DNA from: Plecoglossus altivelis
Taxonomy: Eukaryota > Chordata > Actinopteri > Osmeriformes > Plecoglossidae
Direction of reading: 5' to 3'
DNA length: 64,000 bases
Assembly: GCA_036571765.1 (NCBI GenBank)
Contig: BROE01000013.1
Span: 13,828,999-13,892,998 of the forward strand
Below are positions 1 through 13,300 of this stretch, in pieces. Within the stretch, counting starts at the first letter, position 1, and each line of letters opens with the position of its first letter. Below the pieces are notes generated by a model. The model searched no databases and was not told the DNA's origin. It saw only the letters and a list, made by a program, of their open reading frames with translations. Position numbers and translations under genes: made by a program.

Positions 1-1085
1 GGGGCACCCCCCCAGCCCCCCTCCCCCTCACTTCTTTTTATATTTCAATAATCCATGACGAGTGGAGGGAAAGAGACAGGGGAGGCGTGAATGATTAAGA
101 CTGTCAAGCTCAAATAACATACTCAGGAAGTGAGGAAGAAATCTGCTTTGGTGACATTTCAAAAAAAAAAAAAAAAAAAAAGACTACATACACAGGCATG
201 TAAAGCAAGAGATGTGTGCACACACACACCATGCATGCACACACACACACACACACCATGCATGCACACAAACACATCTCTAAATGCCATTCATTATTTA
301 TTTATATTCATACTTTAGTTTCTCTCTGCCTGTCTAAACCCCCCCCCCCTCCAAAAAAATAAAAAATCATGTAACCTTTTCAAGGTAATCTCCCTGTGTA
401 TTCTGAAGTCTTGATAATGATATCTTGGTATACGAGCATAACACATGGGGCAGCCTGGGATGGGAAGGTCAATGAATGCTGCTAGTTGGATTTGCTGTGG
501 TGAGCATATACTAATGTGGCAGGCTGTAACAGACTGACAGCTATCGACGAGCCCGGGGGTGGATGGTGGAGGGCCCGAGGAATGATCCAGACTCTAGGAG
601 GAAAGATGGGCTCGGTCTGCCATCGACTGCCCAGCGGTGGTTCCTGTCGATGGGTATCTCTCTCTATATCGTCTCATTACAACCTCCGCCACCACCCCCA
701 GCCATCTAGCCCACCCCCCTTCAAGTTTTAATCATCCGCCTGTGATGTTCAACCGTCATGTCCCTGGAATTTACACCCCATCAACATCATTTGCATATTG
801 CCTAATATGGACATTTCCAATTGAGGGTGTCACTGATAGCTGGTGTGGTTCATGACTATTATACTCCACAATGCCATGATAAGAGCAATGAAGTTAATTC
901 CTGACCTCCAGATTGACTCATTTCAAGCCCAGGTCATTTATTCCTTCTCTAATCTCCCGCGGTCGGCTCTCAACCCGGCTCAAGCGCTATTGATCTACTT
1001 GGGGGTTGTGTTAATACACACTGAATATCAAATCGAAGATCTGATAATTAATACTGATCGTTGGCTGTAACTTCTTTTACCTTGG

Positions 1086-1089
<4 letters not shown>

Positions 1090-1123
<34 letters not shown>
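1090..1123. repeat. (TA)n microsatellite
   Basis: About 17 perfect TA repeats form the only long TA dinucleotide run in the window. Confidence 0.95.
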
Positions 1124-1128
<5 letters not shown>

Positions 1129-1819
1129 GCTCCCCGAGCGTGTTCCCAAACTGTCAGTGCGCTCATGGTGAAGTGTCTCAACAGTGCGGATCCTTCTCCC
1201 TCCTCTCCTCCTCCATCCCTCTGGTCCTGACTTGCACGTTGTTATGATACATAGCTGCCATCAGTGTGCAATATTAATGCAGGGGACTGATTTGGGGTGT
1301 CGAGCGCTGTCATTCATTCCACTTTTAATCATCCAGCCTTTAAAAAAAGGAGGGGAGAGAAGTTCCCGTCCCGTCGTCAAAGTCCCCTCAAAGTCGTTCC
1401 AGCCCTCGCCTGTTTCCCTCGTCATTGGCAAGATGCGTGACGGCTCGTGGCGTGTGGCTGAGCGCTCCCACGTCTAACCTGGTTAGCCACGGAAGGATGC
1501 CGCCGATGAAATTTTAAACAGGGACACAAACTCATCACTGCCACGATCGCTCGCCCTCCGCCGAGCGATCGAAGAAGAAAGAGATGCTCGATGCAGATGC
1601 GAACCGGGTAGAAACTTGATGAGAATCAGAGAACGGCGTCCCGAACAGGTAGCTTCCTTCTGAGCAGGTGCGACGCTGTGTGATGGGTGACCCTGCGTCC
1701 AGTGGGATGCCAGCTGAGGGAGGCTCCTGGGCACACACAGGAGAACTATTGTTGGTTTGACTGTTTGCTTGTGGTGTTTGTTTTGTTTTAGGAGCCACAG
1801 TTGAGATAATCAATTCTGG

Positions 1820-2350
1820 AGGGCACAAATGGAACGATCTATGATTAATGCTATTGCATTTATAATTCCGCTTAATAACATTATCATAATTATTACATTA
1901 ATCAACGGAAGCCATTGACAGCATACATTTTTCTATGAGTGTGATCGTATTGGAGACGGAATGTTAAGTAGCCACTCTGTTTTATTCAAAACCCAACGAT
2001 AAAGATGTCTTTCAACACAGGTACCTGTCAGACCAGTGAGAGAGGGAAAGAAGATTTACAACTGTGTTAACTTCTTAAGGAAACACAGTGAAGCACCTCT
2101 ATGCCCTATTGTCTGCTTCTTTAATAAGACTTTCTAATTAATATTTATAGCATAATTGCTTTTTTCCGGATTTTTTCCCCCCCTTCGAAAAGGGAGCAAC
2201 CAAGCCAAAATACTGTTGTTGGTAATTAAGACAAATGCATTAATTATTAAAGATGCAAACATGTCAAGCAAGCATAACTAATTATTTGAGCGTGTTAACA
2301 GTTGTTTAATGTTAGCAGCCGATGAATTATTTAGTGTGCCGTGTGCCATT
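1820..2350. promoter_or_regulatory. Candidate conserved non-coding (enhancer-like) block
   Basis: The block is dense in homeodomain-type cores: ATTAAT, TAATTA, TTAATTA and TAATTATT recur (for example around 1895-1905, 2135-2145, 2223-2245 and 2278-2285). It is not simple sequence. Such blocks are typical of the regulatory flanks of vertebrate developmental regulators. No alignment was possible, so conservation is only inferred. Confidence 0.3.
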
Positions 2351-3590
2351 TTTGGATGACTTGAGAGGCTGAATGATAAGAGGGGGCGAGGAGAGTCACA
2401 CTTTTTAGGAGAAGAAAAAAAAAAACAAGATTTGGAAAAAAAAAAAAAAAAGCGCTCCAGGTGGCGACTACCTATAATGACTTTCGCAGGTGACTGTGGT
2501 CTACAGGTGGGAGTCGGATGGTGTTAAGTACATGCGCTAAGAACGCCGCCGCCGCCGCCGCTGGGAGAGTTCAAAGTAGGAGAGGCGAATCGGATTCTTT
2601 CTGGTCTTTGTTCTGGTGGGAGGGAGAAGACTCAGACAGCAAGGATAAGCAAATGTGACAGCAAACAATTTATGTTGTTACGTCTTAATTGTCACCTGAT
2701 GCGCGTACAATCTGGAGCGCTGTCAACAACAGGAACTTGGCTTCCCTGTGGAGAGGAAGATGTGGTGGCAGGCAGAGAGCATAGCGTTGAAATGGGGGAT
2801 CCCTCTGTTTTGGGGAAAGAAAAAAAAAAAACACCAGGAGATGATGATCAGACTGACTGAGGTGGTCGAGGAGATGGTTGTGTGATGTACTGATGTGTGC
2901 CTGCTTGAGACATGACTAACTGAAGAGGAGACTAAAGCCTTGGGTTTAGCTTTTAGCCAGATGATGATTTGGTTTTCCTACGAGATCTCTTCCCTACCGC
3001 GGTGACCTCAAGCAGTGTAACTCAGCGGACGTATCGCCCTTCTTTCGAACCGATTCTTTCAGGCCCCGTCTTGTCACGCAGACACACACACCAAATCCCT
3101 TTCCTCGAAAAGCCCTCGACATTGTTGTCTCTTACTACCCTGTGTGCATTATCCAGAGGGGCTGGAAGCATCTCTTTACAGATGGTAGAAACCCATAAGC
3201 ATTGTCATATGGAAATTGTCAATTATTTCCAGAGCTGAAAGTCATGCCAGTTTTAATCATTTTCCCACTGTTGTTTCCTTGCTCATTTCTATGGAACGCA
3301 TAATGAATCCATCAAGTTGAAATGGCTTCGGTAACAAAGCAAATTACAGACAGACGAACGTAACGAGACAATCGCATGTTCCGACCGCCTTTTCCTTCAC
3401 CTGGTACATGTAGTGTGAGTACACAGTCATTGAGCTTAATTACACGAATAACCCATTATACGTTCCATCTTCAGACCCATATGCCGTCGTCAGCAGCTCG
3501 TGAAAAATAATAACATATATTAGACAAGCTGATCGCAGACTTTACGTTTCTTTCCTTTTTCCTCCCATCTCTGACCAATGGGAAGGTCGA

Positions 3591-5360
3591 AGGGTGAAAG
3601 GGTTAACCCCAGTCTTTCCCTCCCTCTCTCTCTCTCCCTCTCTCTCTCTCCCTCCCTCCTCGTGGTCTCCAGAGTGATTTATAGCCTGATCCTGGCCTGG
3701 GGGGGACTTGACAGTTGCTTTCATTTTCTTATATATATTTTTCCCTCCATTCCAAGGTCACGCGGGAGCGAGCCCTCTCCCAAGTTTTACCAGCCGCCTG
3801 TCCTCCTTCCTTCTCTCCTCCTCCTCCTCTTCCTCCTCCTCCTCCTCCCTCCCTTCCCTGTGGCCTGATGGTCCCATGAATCATCCCGTCTTCCCATCGA
3901 ACCCTCTGACGCCTCCTTCCACCATCGCGCCCGCCCTGACTTCCGCAATCCTTCTTCATTCCTGCTAACAATTTGGTAATGAAATATTGATTTTTAGTTA
4001 GATTCAAATGGATGTTATTAACTTTGCATTGATAAATCGCCCCCCTTGGCCAGGGGTTGGCTAGGACTACCTTGGTCAGAAACCCTTGGTTCCTGCCACA
4101 CCTGAGGGGGCTGTAGGCCGGACATTTCTGTTGACACACACACACTCACAGCCATGTAGACTCTCTCACACACACACTCCCCTGATCCCCCCTGTTAACC
4201 TCCTCCTGTGTCACATACGCAGCTACCACGGTGTCGGTAACTACATTCATTTTAGCCCTGTTCTACAATCTCAACAGACTTCAACTCTGATGTATGGCAC
4301 CTTTAAATAGAAACATCTATCGTCCAAGATGACTATACGCAATAAAAGTCATCCCGTGTGATGAAGAAAAGAAGCCATTTAGCGTCTGACTTTGGTCTGC
4401 CCAGGTGATTCAAGCTGGATCCGGTTTCTTTTCCTCCACCTAAGCTCTAAACCCTAATGTCAAGTGCTTGTCGAGGGTTTGCAAAAGCCAGCTGTCATTG
4501 CTCCACGTTCTTCAGAACCTCCAGACTTCCATTTTGGGGGGGGGGGATCAGTTTGTCAGCGTGACTGCGGGGGGCTTGCGGTCGCAACATCGCGTTCCTT
4601 TTTCTGTTTACTATCATGCCTTCCGTTTGATGAGTACAAATCGCAAGCAAAGACAGGGCCGTTTGCACAGTGGCGTTTTACCGTCTGAAAACAAACGCTT
4701 TCGCTCAGACTTCCGCTCCCATCGCGTCAACGCTGAACCCCTTTGTGTTGGATTTCCTTCTCCCACCAGACGTTTGAAACGCGTGCTCGCCTGACACTCA
4801 AGCGGGATTTCTCTACGGTCAGATGCCGCTTTGGGTAGATGGCGTTGGCCCACCGCATATTTCATTGCTCCTAAGCTGAGACGTTTAGAGAAGGGAAACA
4901 GGGCCTGTACAGCGCTGGTATTAAAACCTGCTATTTGACACAAGATGGACACCAGAGGCTGGCTCCCCAGGGGGGGAACCCCGGGTGCATGGGAGACGTC
5001 CGTTACTCTGAAGCCATTTACATTTCTCTCCCGCATCTCCGTGACAGCGACACAATTTCCTGTTCCGTCTGGCGGGGTTTTGACTGTGAGGTGGGACTGA
5101 AATGTAATCTCAGGCGCTGGGCACATACAGCCTCCCCTGAGGATTGCACAGAACCTTGAACTCCAGTTTGGGCTTTTTTTCCCCTCCTTCTCTCATTCCA
5201 GGCCTCCATTTTGCCACAGAAACAATGACCAACCAGGAAATGGACTGTTATTATCCTCTCCGTAGAATGAGTCACTTCCTGCCTAATGACTGTCCTCTCA
5301 GGCTGGTGTGTTTGGGTCTGTTCATGTTTATAAATTAACTTATGTGTAGGTCTTTGTGGT
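3591..5360. other. Gene-free stretch with pyrimidine tracts
   Basis: (CT/CCT)-rich tracts lie at 3612-3661 and 3812-3855. A CA-rich patch spans 4133-4176, and a ten-base G run lies near 4538-4547. A minus-strand frame at 5126-4614 stays open for 170 codons without simple-repeat composition, but it shows no recognisable domain, membrane segment or splice context. I do not call it a gene. Confidence 0.45.
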
Positions 5361-5362
5361 GT

Positions 5363-5396
<34 letters not shown>

Positions 5397-5489
5397 GGAG
5401 AGAGATAGAGGGAGAGAGGGAGAGAGAGAGAGAGAGAGGGAGAGAGAGGGGGGGTTGGGTGTGAGGGGATGGATATGTGTGCTTGTTTG

Positions 5490-5528
<39 letters not shown>

Positions 5529-5538
5529 TGTGTGTGTT
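5363..5538. repeat. Compound (GT)n-(GA)n-(GT)n microsatellite
   Basis: (GT)n at 5363-5381 runs into a GA-rich tract to about 5450. After a 40-bp spacer, a second (GT)n run covers 5490-5538. Confidence 0.95.
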
Positions 5539-8500
5539 TGAGGTCATGTTGATTTCTCGTGAGACCAGGGCACAGTGGGCTGTGAGAGGACATGGTCTCC
5601 CCCTGTCACAGTGATAAATGTGTGTGTACCACATCACACCACAGACAGGTTTCACACCTTCACTGTGGCGTGTCTTGCGTTGAGTCCTCTGGTGCTTGGG
5701 GCCAACGCTGGGACAGAATGGACTGCACTACAGCTCCTTATAAGATGCATACCCGCTTCAGAAATGCCTGCACACACGGTGCTCAGGCAGCAAAACAAAG
5801 ATGTGCAGCGTCACAAAAACACCCTACCATCCTCATAGTATGTAATCTGCTCTTTTCTTATATTCCCAGTTAGTGCAAGCATTATAGCACAAGCATTACA
5901 GGCAAGGCTGTAATTAATTGGAATAAAATCCGCATTTCCAAGATCAATTTCCAGATTCAAACCGTCTAAACGCTTTGTTTGAATTAAACCCGACGCCAAT
6001 GGGCATAGGTGAATTGGGTCAATGCACATCCTGAAAGTGGAGTGTTATGCTGCTTACACTAATGTGTATCTTAGTCCTTCTGAACTACTGAACACTCAGG
6101 ATTAAAATCGACTACAGGCCCTCTCGCCCTATTAACCCCTTCAATTATAAATACATGCTTAACGACTACCCGACTTATCCTGCGATGGATCAAATAACAA
6201 CGGATATGAGACGTACACAGGATGCATGGAATAAGCGCAGTAGAGGTGACAGGCCTACGTTAACCCCCCCACCCCTCCCCCCAACCCCCACCCCCACCCC
6301 CCCCCCCGCGCCCAGCAGCATAGCTTTATCGATAGGGCGACAGGCTCATTAGCCTGACTGAGCAACACGCCCCTGCCCCCCCCACACAAACGTCTAATGT
6401 TGCCCAGACTGAAGGGTGTACTAAATCTAGATAGCAGCGTTGCTTCCAGGACAGCAGGCCCCGAGTAGAGTGCTACATGTAGATAGGCCTGCTGTTATTA
6501 GTTACCTGATGTCCAGTCAATAAAGAGCTTCCTTCTCGATAAGCATCGCCGTTTTCTGAGTGTCACGGGTCGAGGTAATTGGTTGCCTCTCAATCCCCAG
6601 CTTTGTTGACAAGAGGTTTTGCATATGGAGAAGAAAAAAAAAGTGGCATCTACGCAGACCATCACTGTAGGAGACAGGGGGGGCCATTCAAACTGATGCG
6701 TTACAAAAATGAACGAAGAAAAGGGGGGAAAAAAAAGAAGGAAAAAAAACCAGCGCTTGGGTGGCCATCGTTTGAAGTGTGCGCACGGGTGTGATCATTG
6801 TTAGGAGTTCTTCAATGCATATAGAAGGGAGCTGTTTATCGGAGTGTGGCCAGGCTGGGCCTGCAGAGTCCCACACGCCTGTCTCTCCAAGGAGGAACAT
6901 TATCTTCCCAGTGAGCAGCCGGTCCCTCGTGGGTGCCATTGAAGTTGGAGCACTGATGAGGATGATGAGGATGTTTAAACGCCAAGCACCCATCCATCTG
7001 TCTCCTCTTCTCCCACTCTCCTTCTCCCCCCCCCCCTCTTCTGCCTCCCTTAAGCCAGCACCCATCCTATCCTCTTCCATCTACTCCCCTCCTTCTCTTC
7101 CCAGTCCCAGTCCTCACTATCCTCTATCCACTATACGTCCTCCCCATTCTCTTCTTTCTATCATACCCTGTACCTTGCTCCTTGCTGCGGTACTGTACCT
7201 GTGAAGGAGCCCCCTGTGTCTTCATCTGTGGTATGTTGATACATTGATTGGCCACAATTGTATTCTCTTTTATGGAGTTTAGAAAGTTGTGCATCTCCAG
7301 AGGATTCGCAACAATTTATCTCGTCCAGACATGACCAAACGATCCGAAAGTGAGATCGATCTTCTCTCTGACTGGATAGAGCCTGAGCAGATTCAGTTGT
7401 TGACCTCGCTAGTCAGTCCTCTGGGGTGACAGGTCAGTAAGGGTCCGTCTCCAGGGAGACACACCCAGTGTCCTCAGACTTTGTTTAGTCTGGTAAACTG
7501 GAGATAGAGCTGTCAGCCCGCTGTCTTGCTGGCCCACCACATTCCAGAGGGAGGCTGTGTTTGTGCCACTCCGAGAGGATCAACATCATGCCTAAAGTGA
7601 GGAAATGTGTGTGTGTGTGTTCGCGTTTGAGTGTTTAAGTGTGTGATGGTGGACAGTGTTTGACAGGAGGGCATGTTGGATGCAAGACTGGAGGCTTGAT
7701 GTTGGATGGCTGGTTGTGGGGCTGGGGGGTGGGGGGACGGCTGACAGCGTACCCGACCATGGCTGCCATTTCTGGGGCATCTGTGTGGCCAGGCACCAGG
7801 GGGAGGACCAGGCTGGGGGGAGCCGGTTGTCAGAGCTGGGTCAGTGGAAGAGGCAGGCGCTGGGGGGGGGGAGGTTGAACAGCCGCCTCCTCTGGGAGGA
7901 GTCACATGGGATTGTCTGGATCACTGAGGCTGGGGTTGGTGCCTTCCACAGTACCCCCTGAAACACACGCTCACACACGCATCGTGTCACAGTGTCACAG
8001 CGATTGCATTACATGTCAGCGTACAAAAACCATTTGTGTAAGACTGAAGATTTCAACTCTCGAAACTGAATCCCAGTTTTTGTTCCGTTTCTTCACTCAT
8101 GTAGACATTGAGGATACATGAGTGTTGAGGCCAGGGCCCTGTGGTTCTGAGTCTAACATTTCTATTAAATCACGTATTAACACGCTGCAGACGTATTCCT
8201 CATCGAACAGCAAGGAAACAGCAACCAGCCTTGCGTAGGAACAAGACCAATTACAGCTATTAAGAAACCAAAGCATGCCAATATCCCATTATTCACCTTC
8301 CACTTCCTCGTTTCTCAAAGCATAAATCTTCCTGCAAGAGGAAGGGGGGGGGGGGGGGGAGGAAACATGTCATTTTTTTTGGGGGGGGAGGCCTCGGCGC
8401 CAAAGTCTTTTTTTTTCGAGACGCGTCCTTAATCAAAAGGTAGCCTCGTCATTTCCCAGCGATGCCGGATGCGTTAACGATGATGCGGCGGCTCGCCATC

Positions 8501-9534
8501 CAGGCTGCCGGCTGAAGACGCAGCCATCCCTCGCTCCGACAGGGCGCTCCATCATCCCTCCATCATCCCTCCATCACTGACGCATGCCTCTGATGAGACA
8601 CAGCTTTATCAGCGCGGTCGACTCCCACTCTGGTCAAACACACACCGTCCATCACCCCAGGCACGGGTGGACAAACGACTTCATGTGTTTGGTGTCGATG
8701 ACTGAGAGATCCGAAAGCGACTGCGAGGGTGTCTGACTGTAGTGAGTCGAATCAGGCCAATTGGCTCGCTGACATCACCCTGCGTGAAGGTAGAGACCTG
8801 GGTATTGTCTGTCTCTCGTTGATGCTGTACCGGTCCGACCTTGATGAACGACTGTGGCTTTCGACGTGGTCTGAGGTCAGGCCCTTTATATTTGAGTGCG
8901 TGCACGTGCGCTCGCTCATGCGTGCGCGTGTGTGCTCACGGTCGTGTTTGAGGCCAGAGTTTAGGGCATGACTTGTGGTCACGCTAACAATATCTGGAAC
9001 CGCAAAATCAACCTGATCGATGATTCTCCAGATTCCCCCGGCTCCTTGTCTGCTCAGCCCTGAAGAGACAACGCGGTGACAACTCACCGGCGTCCATGTC
9101 TGTAGTTCTTTAAGGAGTCTGCAGTGTCACAGACAAGACGGTCGTGCTCTGCATAACACGCCAGGTTAGGATGCAGTCCCCAGCGGAACTTCGTTCTACA
9201 AGATGTGGGGTTTGGAGGAAACTAGGCGGGTTTAATAGTCAGGATCGATTGGGTGAATCACTGGAGGAATTCACAGATTGTCTGGACGAGCTTGATGCTG
9301 GTCTCCGTGTGCCGCTTGGTGTGGTTGTGCGGTCTATTATCATGATGGGTTTAGTCTCTCTCACAGCGGCCACTGCACGCACACCACCAGACCAAAACAA
9401 ACGAGCCAATCTACCTAATCAGAAACACTACGGATCCATCCGCCTGTGCTGTGCTCCGAATCATGATCTCACCCTGCCTTGTTCTATCCACCTCCCTTTG
9501 TCTGTCTGTCTCTCTCCCTCCATTTCTTGCTCTT

Positions 9535-9536
<2 letters not shown>
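5539..9536. other. Gene-free stretch
   Basis: The stretch holds a poly-C/CCA-rich patch at 6260-6310, a short (GT)n at 7604-7620, a G-rich area at 7715-7875, a poly-G run at 8345-8360, and three copies of a CATCATCCCTC word at 8550-8575. The remainder is unique-looking sequence with no coding signal I can support. Confidence 0.45.
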
Positions 9537-9582
<46 letters not shown>

Positions 9583-9675
9583 CTCTGTCCTCCCTTCTTT
9601 CATTCTGCCTCTCTTTCTTCTACTCTCTCTCTCCTTATCCATTATCAAACGGTTCACTCATCTCTCCTTTCATCT

Positions 9676-9727
<52 letters not shown>
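9537..9727. repeat. Two (CT)n microsatellites
   Basis: Long uninterrupted CT runs occur at 9537-9581 and 9680-9727, separated by a degenerate pyrimidine-rich spacer. Ser/Leu-repeat open frames across them are artefacts. Confidence 0.95.
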
Positions 9728-9731
<4 letters not shown>

Positions 9732-10290
9732 CCCTCTTCCTGTTAGTCTCTCCATCCCAGTCTCTGATGATGCCACCAGGTGGAAGGAGGGCAGGTGGGG
9801 GTAGGTGCTTGCTGTAATGTGTACCCATACAGGTTTTATTGTGAGGTATCATTAGTTCATAAACCTACCTGCTGTCTGGTGTCATGAGAGATATCAGTCT
9901 CACCTTCTTCTCTTTTTTCATGTCATTCTTCTTTCTTTGGGCTTTGTCATTACTGGGTAACGATCCATGCAGCGCAACACACTGTCATTGCTGCCAGAGA
10001 GGCAGGCTGACACTCCACTATGCTGCATCACACTAGCCAATATCAATTTAGAAAGACTGCCTGCATTTTCCCCTTGATTTCCCAGACGTTTTTGCATTTT
10101 GCGAATTCCAGTCAAATCTGTGGGTATTTCAGATATATGTATATTTGCGTACATTTTGGGTTGTGACACTGGAAGCACTTGAGAGACAAACGTTGAACGT
10201 TCAGCGAATCTATTGTTACACAGTCCTCCTTTGATGATATTTTCTAACATAGTGACTTCCGGTTCCATAGTCTAACACAACCAAAGGAGG

Positions 10291-10317
10291 ATGTGTGTGT
10301 GTGTGTGTGTGTGTGTC
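10291..10317. repeat. (GT)n microsatellite
   Basis: A perfect GT run of about 13 units lies just upstream of the 25-bp minisatellite. Confidence 0.9.
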
Positions 10318-10350
10318 ATCCATCAATCACATCAATAGTCAAAACAGACT

Positions 10351-10960
10351 TGTCTGTAAATGAGGGCAGGAGAGATGTCTGACAGTGAGGGCAGGAGAGA
10401 TGTCTGACAGTGAGGGCAGGAGAGATGTCTGACAGTGAGGGCAGGAGAGATGTCTGACAGTGAGGCCAGGAGAGATGTCTGACAGTGAGGCCAGGAGAGA
10501 TGTCTGTGAGTGAGGGCAGGAGAGATGTCTGACAGTGAGGCCAGGAGAGATGTCTGACAGTGAGGCCAGGAGAGACGTCTGACAGTGAGGGCAGGAGAGA
10601 CGTCTGACAGTGAGGGCAGGAGAGACGTCTGACAGTGAGGGCAGGAGAGACGTCTGACAGTGAGGGCAGGAGAGACGTCTGACAGTGAGGGCAGGAGAGA
10701 TGTCTGACAGTGAGGCCAGGAGAGATGTCTGTGAGTGAGGGCAGGAGAGATGTCTGACAGTGAGGCCAGGAGAGATGTCTGTGAGTGAGGGCAGGAGAGA
10801 TGTCTGACAGTGAGGGCAGGAGAGACGTCTGACAGTGAGGGCAGGAGAGACGTCTGACAGTGAGGGCAGGAGAGATGTCTGACAGTGAGGCCAGGAGAGA
10901 TGTCTGACAGTGAGGCCAGGAGAGATGTCTGACAGTGAGGGCAGGATCGATGTCTGACTG
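10351..10960. repeat. 25-bp minisatellite, about 24 copies
   Basis: Twenty-four head-to-tail 25-bp units start at 10361 and repeat every 25 bases. The core words are TGAGGGCAGGAGAGA and TGTCTGACAG. Units differ at three linked sites: GGGC or GGCC, GATG or GACG, and GACAG or GTGAG. A 50-bp two-unit block repeats at 10711-10810. The period is not a multiple of three, so the open minus-strand frame repeats every 75 bp (25 residues); this is a by-product of the array. Confidence 0.97.
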
Positions 10961-12488
10961 AAAGTTATCAGAGGAGGGTTTCTGTTCCTCGCGTCAAACA
11001 AGCCTCTGAGTCAGACACAGTGGCTGGTCAGTGTGTCTCAGAGATGTCCATGCTGACTGACTTTTGGTTTCATAAATCCACGGTAAATGTTCCTCCTCTT
11101 TAGCTTGAAGTGCTTTTGGTTGGTTCATGAATCATTAAACCCTACAACATGGATGGGACAAAAGAAAAAAGAGAAAGAAGGAAAGAAAGAAGGAAAGGAA
11201 AATAGCCTCCAGGCAGAGTTTGTTTCCTGGATTCTTTTGGACTGTATGTCACTGATCAGGAAGCATCTGACCCATTCAGGGGTGGTCTTTCCCCTCTCCC
11301 CCCCTCTTCTCCCTCCCCCCCTCCTCCTCAGATTCTACTACTCCCTCTCTTCGTCATCCTCCGTCTCTTCCCTATCCTCCATCTCTTTCTCATCCTTTCA
11401 CTTCCTCCTCCCTCTCTTCCTCCTCCTCCCTCTCTACCTCCTCCTCCCTCTCTACCTCCTCCTCCCTCTCTTCTTCCTCCTCCCTCTCTTCTTCCTCCTC
11501 CCTCTCTACCTCCTCCTCCCTCTCTTCTTTGCCCATCCAGCTCCTCTCTTTGCACCACTACCTCTTTTGCTTTTGTTTATTTTCCATTTTCCTATTTCTC
11601 TTTTCGCCTACTTGCATTATACGGTGGGGCGGTATTAGGCTAATAGGTTTTATAAATATCATTTTAATGTTGCCGAGTCGTTTCAATAACGAGGCTGTGT
11701 GCAGTTGCCAAATCTCCTCTGCACCTGGGTTCTGTGTTGGCCAGCAGGCCACATCGGTTAAACATTTTCTACTTTATTAACCCCTCTTTAGTCTGCAGAC
11801 ACCGTGTCTCCAACATCCAGGCCTTCAGGGCCTGCTTGATTCCCTCCAATCTGGGACCGTATTAGAGTGTGTGTGTGTGTGTCTGAGCGTGCGTGCATGT
11901 CTGTCCGTGGGAGTGTGTGTGCGCGCGTACATCTGGGGCCTGAATGCACACTCGAGACTGCATTGTGGCTTTCCACATTGACCTAAAATCCCTTGTGTAA
12001 CCGCACAGATGCCTGGATGAAGACATGCCTCTGTCTCCTTTCTCTTCAGGAGAGTCTTCTGGAAGACCACCAACTTTGACACAGCTGTCTGAGTTGGTCT
12101 GACCTCATCGCGTTAGATGACAATAGTGCCCAGAATAAGAGTTCCATTCCTCATGTAGTCGGACGGGCACGTTGAACTTTAGTAAACAACTCCTTGTAAA
12201 AGAAAATCAACATTGCCAAATTGTCCAACCTTGAATCCTGTAATCTCTAATTTGAACATCTACCTTTTGGGATGTCAAACTTTCTCTCATGTGCACATCA
12301 TTTTGTTGAGCGCTCATGTCCATCAAGCCAACTAAGTAGAGCAGGTTATCCCTGAGGTAGCATCATTAGAGAGAGAGGGGCCGTTAGACAGGGAAACAGA
12401 AGGACAAGCTGAGTGATGCTGCCAAATATATTGAGGGCCACCTGTCCATTAGTGTATAAATAGCAAAACAAGACAACATCTTGCCTCT

Positions 12489-12490
<2 letters not shown>
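10961..12490. other. Gene-free stretch with a pyrimidine minisatellite
   Basis: 11285-11545 is T/C-only on the plus strand. Within it, 11401-11530 has about seven diverged 18-bp units built on CTCCTCCTCCCTCTC. A GT/GC patch lies at 11870-11930. Nothing coding was recognised. Confidence 0.6.
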
Positions 12491-12538
<48 letters not shown>

Positions 12539-12567
12539 TTGGATGTGAGTGGAAGAGAGTGTGTGTA

Positions 12568-12599
<32 letters not shown>

Positions 12600-12680
12600 T
12601 GTGTGCAGGGGCGCGCGCGCGCGTGGTCGGGGGTGGGTAGAAGATAATGTGTGTGTGTGCATGTATGCGCGCGTGCACGT
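12491..12680. repeat. Compound (GT)n / (GC)n repeat
   Basis: Perfect (GT)n at 12491-12538 is followed by interrupted GT and GA runs and a (GC)n run at 12611-12623. Alternating purine-pyrimidine sequence of this kind can adopt Z-DNA. Confidence 0.93.
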
Positions 12681-13194
12681 CAGGAATTAGAAGACAGAAC
12701 ACCAACAGAGGGCTGGACAGACAGGGGGCTGGACAGACAGAGGGACAGAAAGCTACAGAGTGTCTGAACAGCAAAGTGGCTCCACTTCAACAAGCAGGGC
12801 TTCCCACTTCAGTCTAGAGCTGGTGCGGATGGTAACAAGTTGCCATGCATATGAGGTCAGAACCTGAATACTGATCGCACTGCTCATGTTCCCCAGAGTC
12901 TGGCTCATTGATTTGCACATCTAGTTTAGCTTGTTTTCTTATCCATTTGTGTCACTCTACAGCAACTCTTCATCGAGAAACGTGTCTCACACATGAATTA
13001 TAGCTCCTCCTGGTTAAAGCATCAGATTCAGGAGCTTCATTCCGGAGGGGGCTGGACCCAGGCCGGTAGGGGTAGTGGTGGTGGTGGTGGTGGTGGTGGT
13101 GGGGGGGGTCACTTGTTTGGGTTTGGTCTCTCTTTATCTTCTGTCTCCGTTCTCTCTCGGTCTCTCTGTCCCTCTCTTCCTGTGTGTCTCCGTC

Positions 13195-13300
13195 TCTCTG
13201 ATTATTCTGATCGTGTTGTCATGGTTAATGAAGCGGGATGGGCCGTCATTAATCAAAGGGACCAATCAGATAACTAATTTGGGCAACGGCACTTTAGAGC
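13195..13300. promoter_or_regulatory. Candidate conserved non-coding block with TCF/LEF-like site
   Basis: The block is repeat-free and contains GGTTAATGAAG, then CGTCATTAATCAAAGGGACCA: a homeodomain-like ATTAAT overlapping an ATCAAAGG TCF/LEF-like word and adjoining CCAAT. It is bounded on both sides by simple repeats. Function is inferred from motif content only. Confidence 0.25.

Larger units (their letters stand above)
1..3590. other. Gene-free flank, AT-rich with few repeats
   Basis: The stretch has a poly-A run near 160-180, a CA-rich patch at 215-270 and a (TA)n run at 1090-1123. 1820-2350 is an AT-rich block. A-runs lie at 2408-2452, and a (GCC)n run of about six triplets at 2544-2561. 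Short open frames on both strands have no domain or homology I recognise. The relative lack of microsatellites compared with the rest of the window is notable. Confidence 0.5.

Noticed and set aside
4614..5126. 170-codon minus-strand open frame without simple repeats
   Set aside because: No recognisable domain, no plausible splice sites or promoter; length is within chance for GC-moderate vertebrate DNA.
10339..11001. 220-codon minus-strand open frame with a 25-residue repeat
   Set aside because: It is the direct reading of the 25-bp minisatellite; three units make 75 bp, which keeps the frame open by chance.
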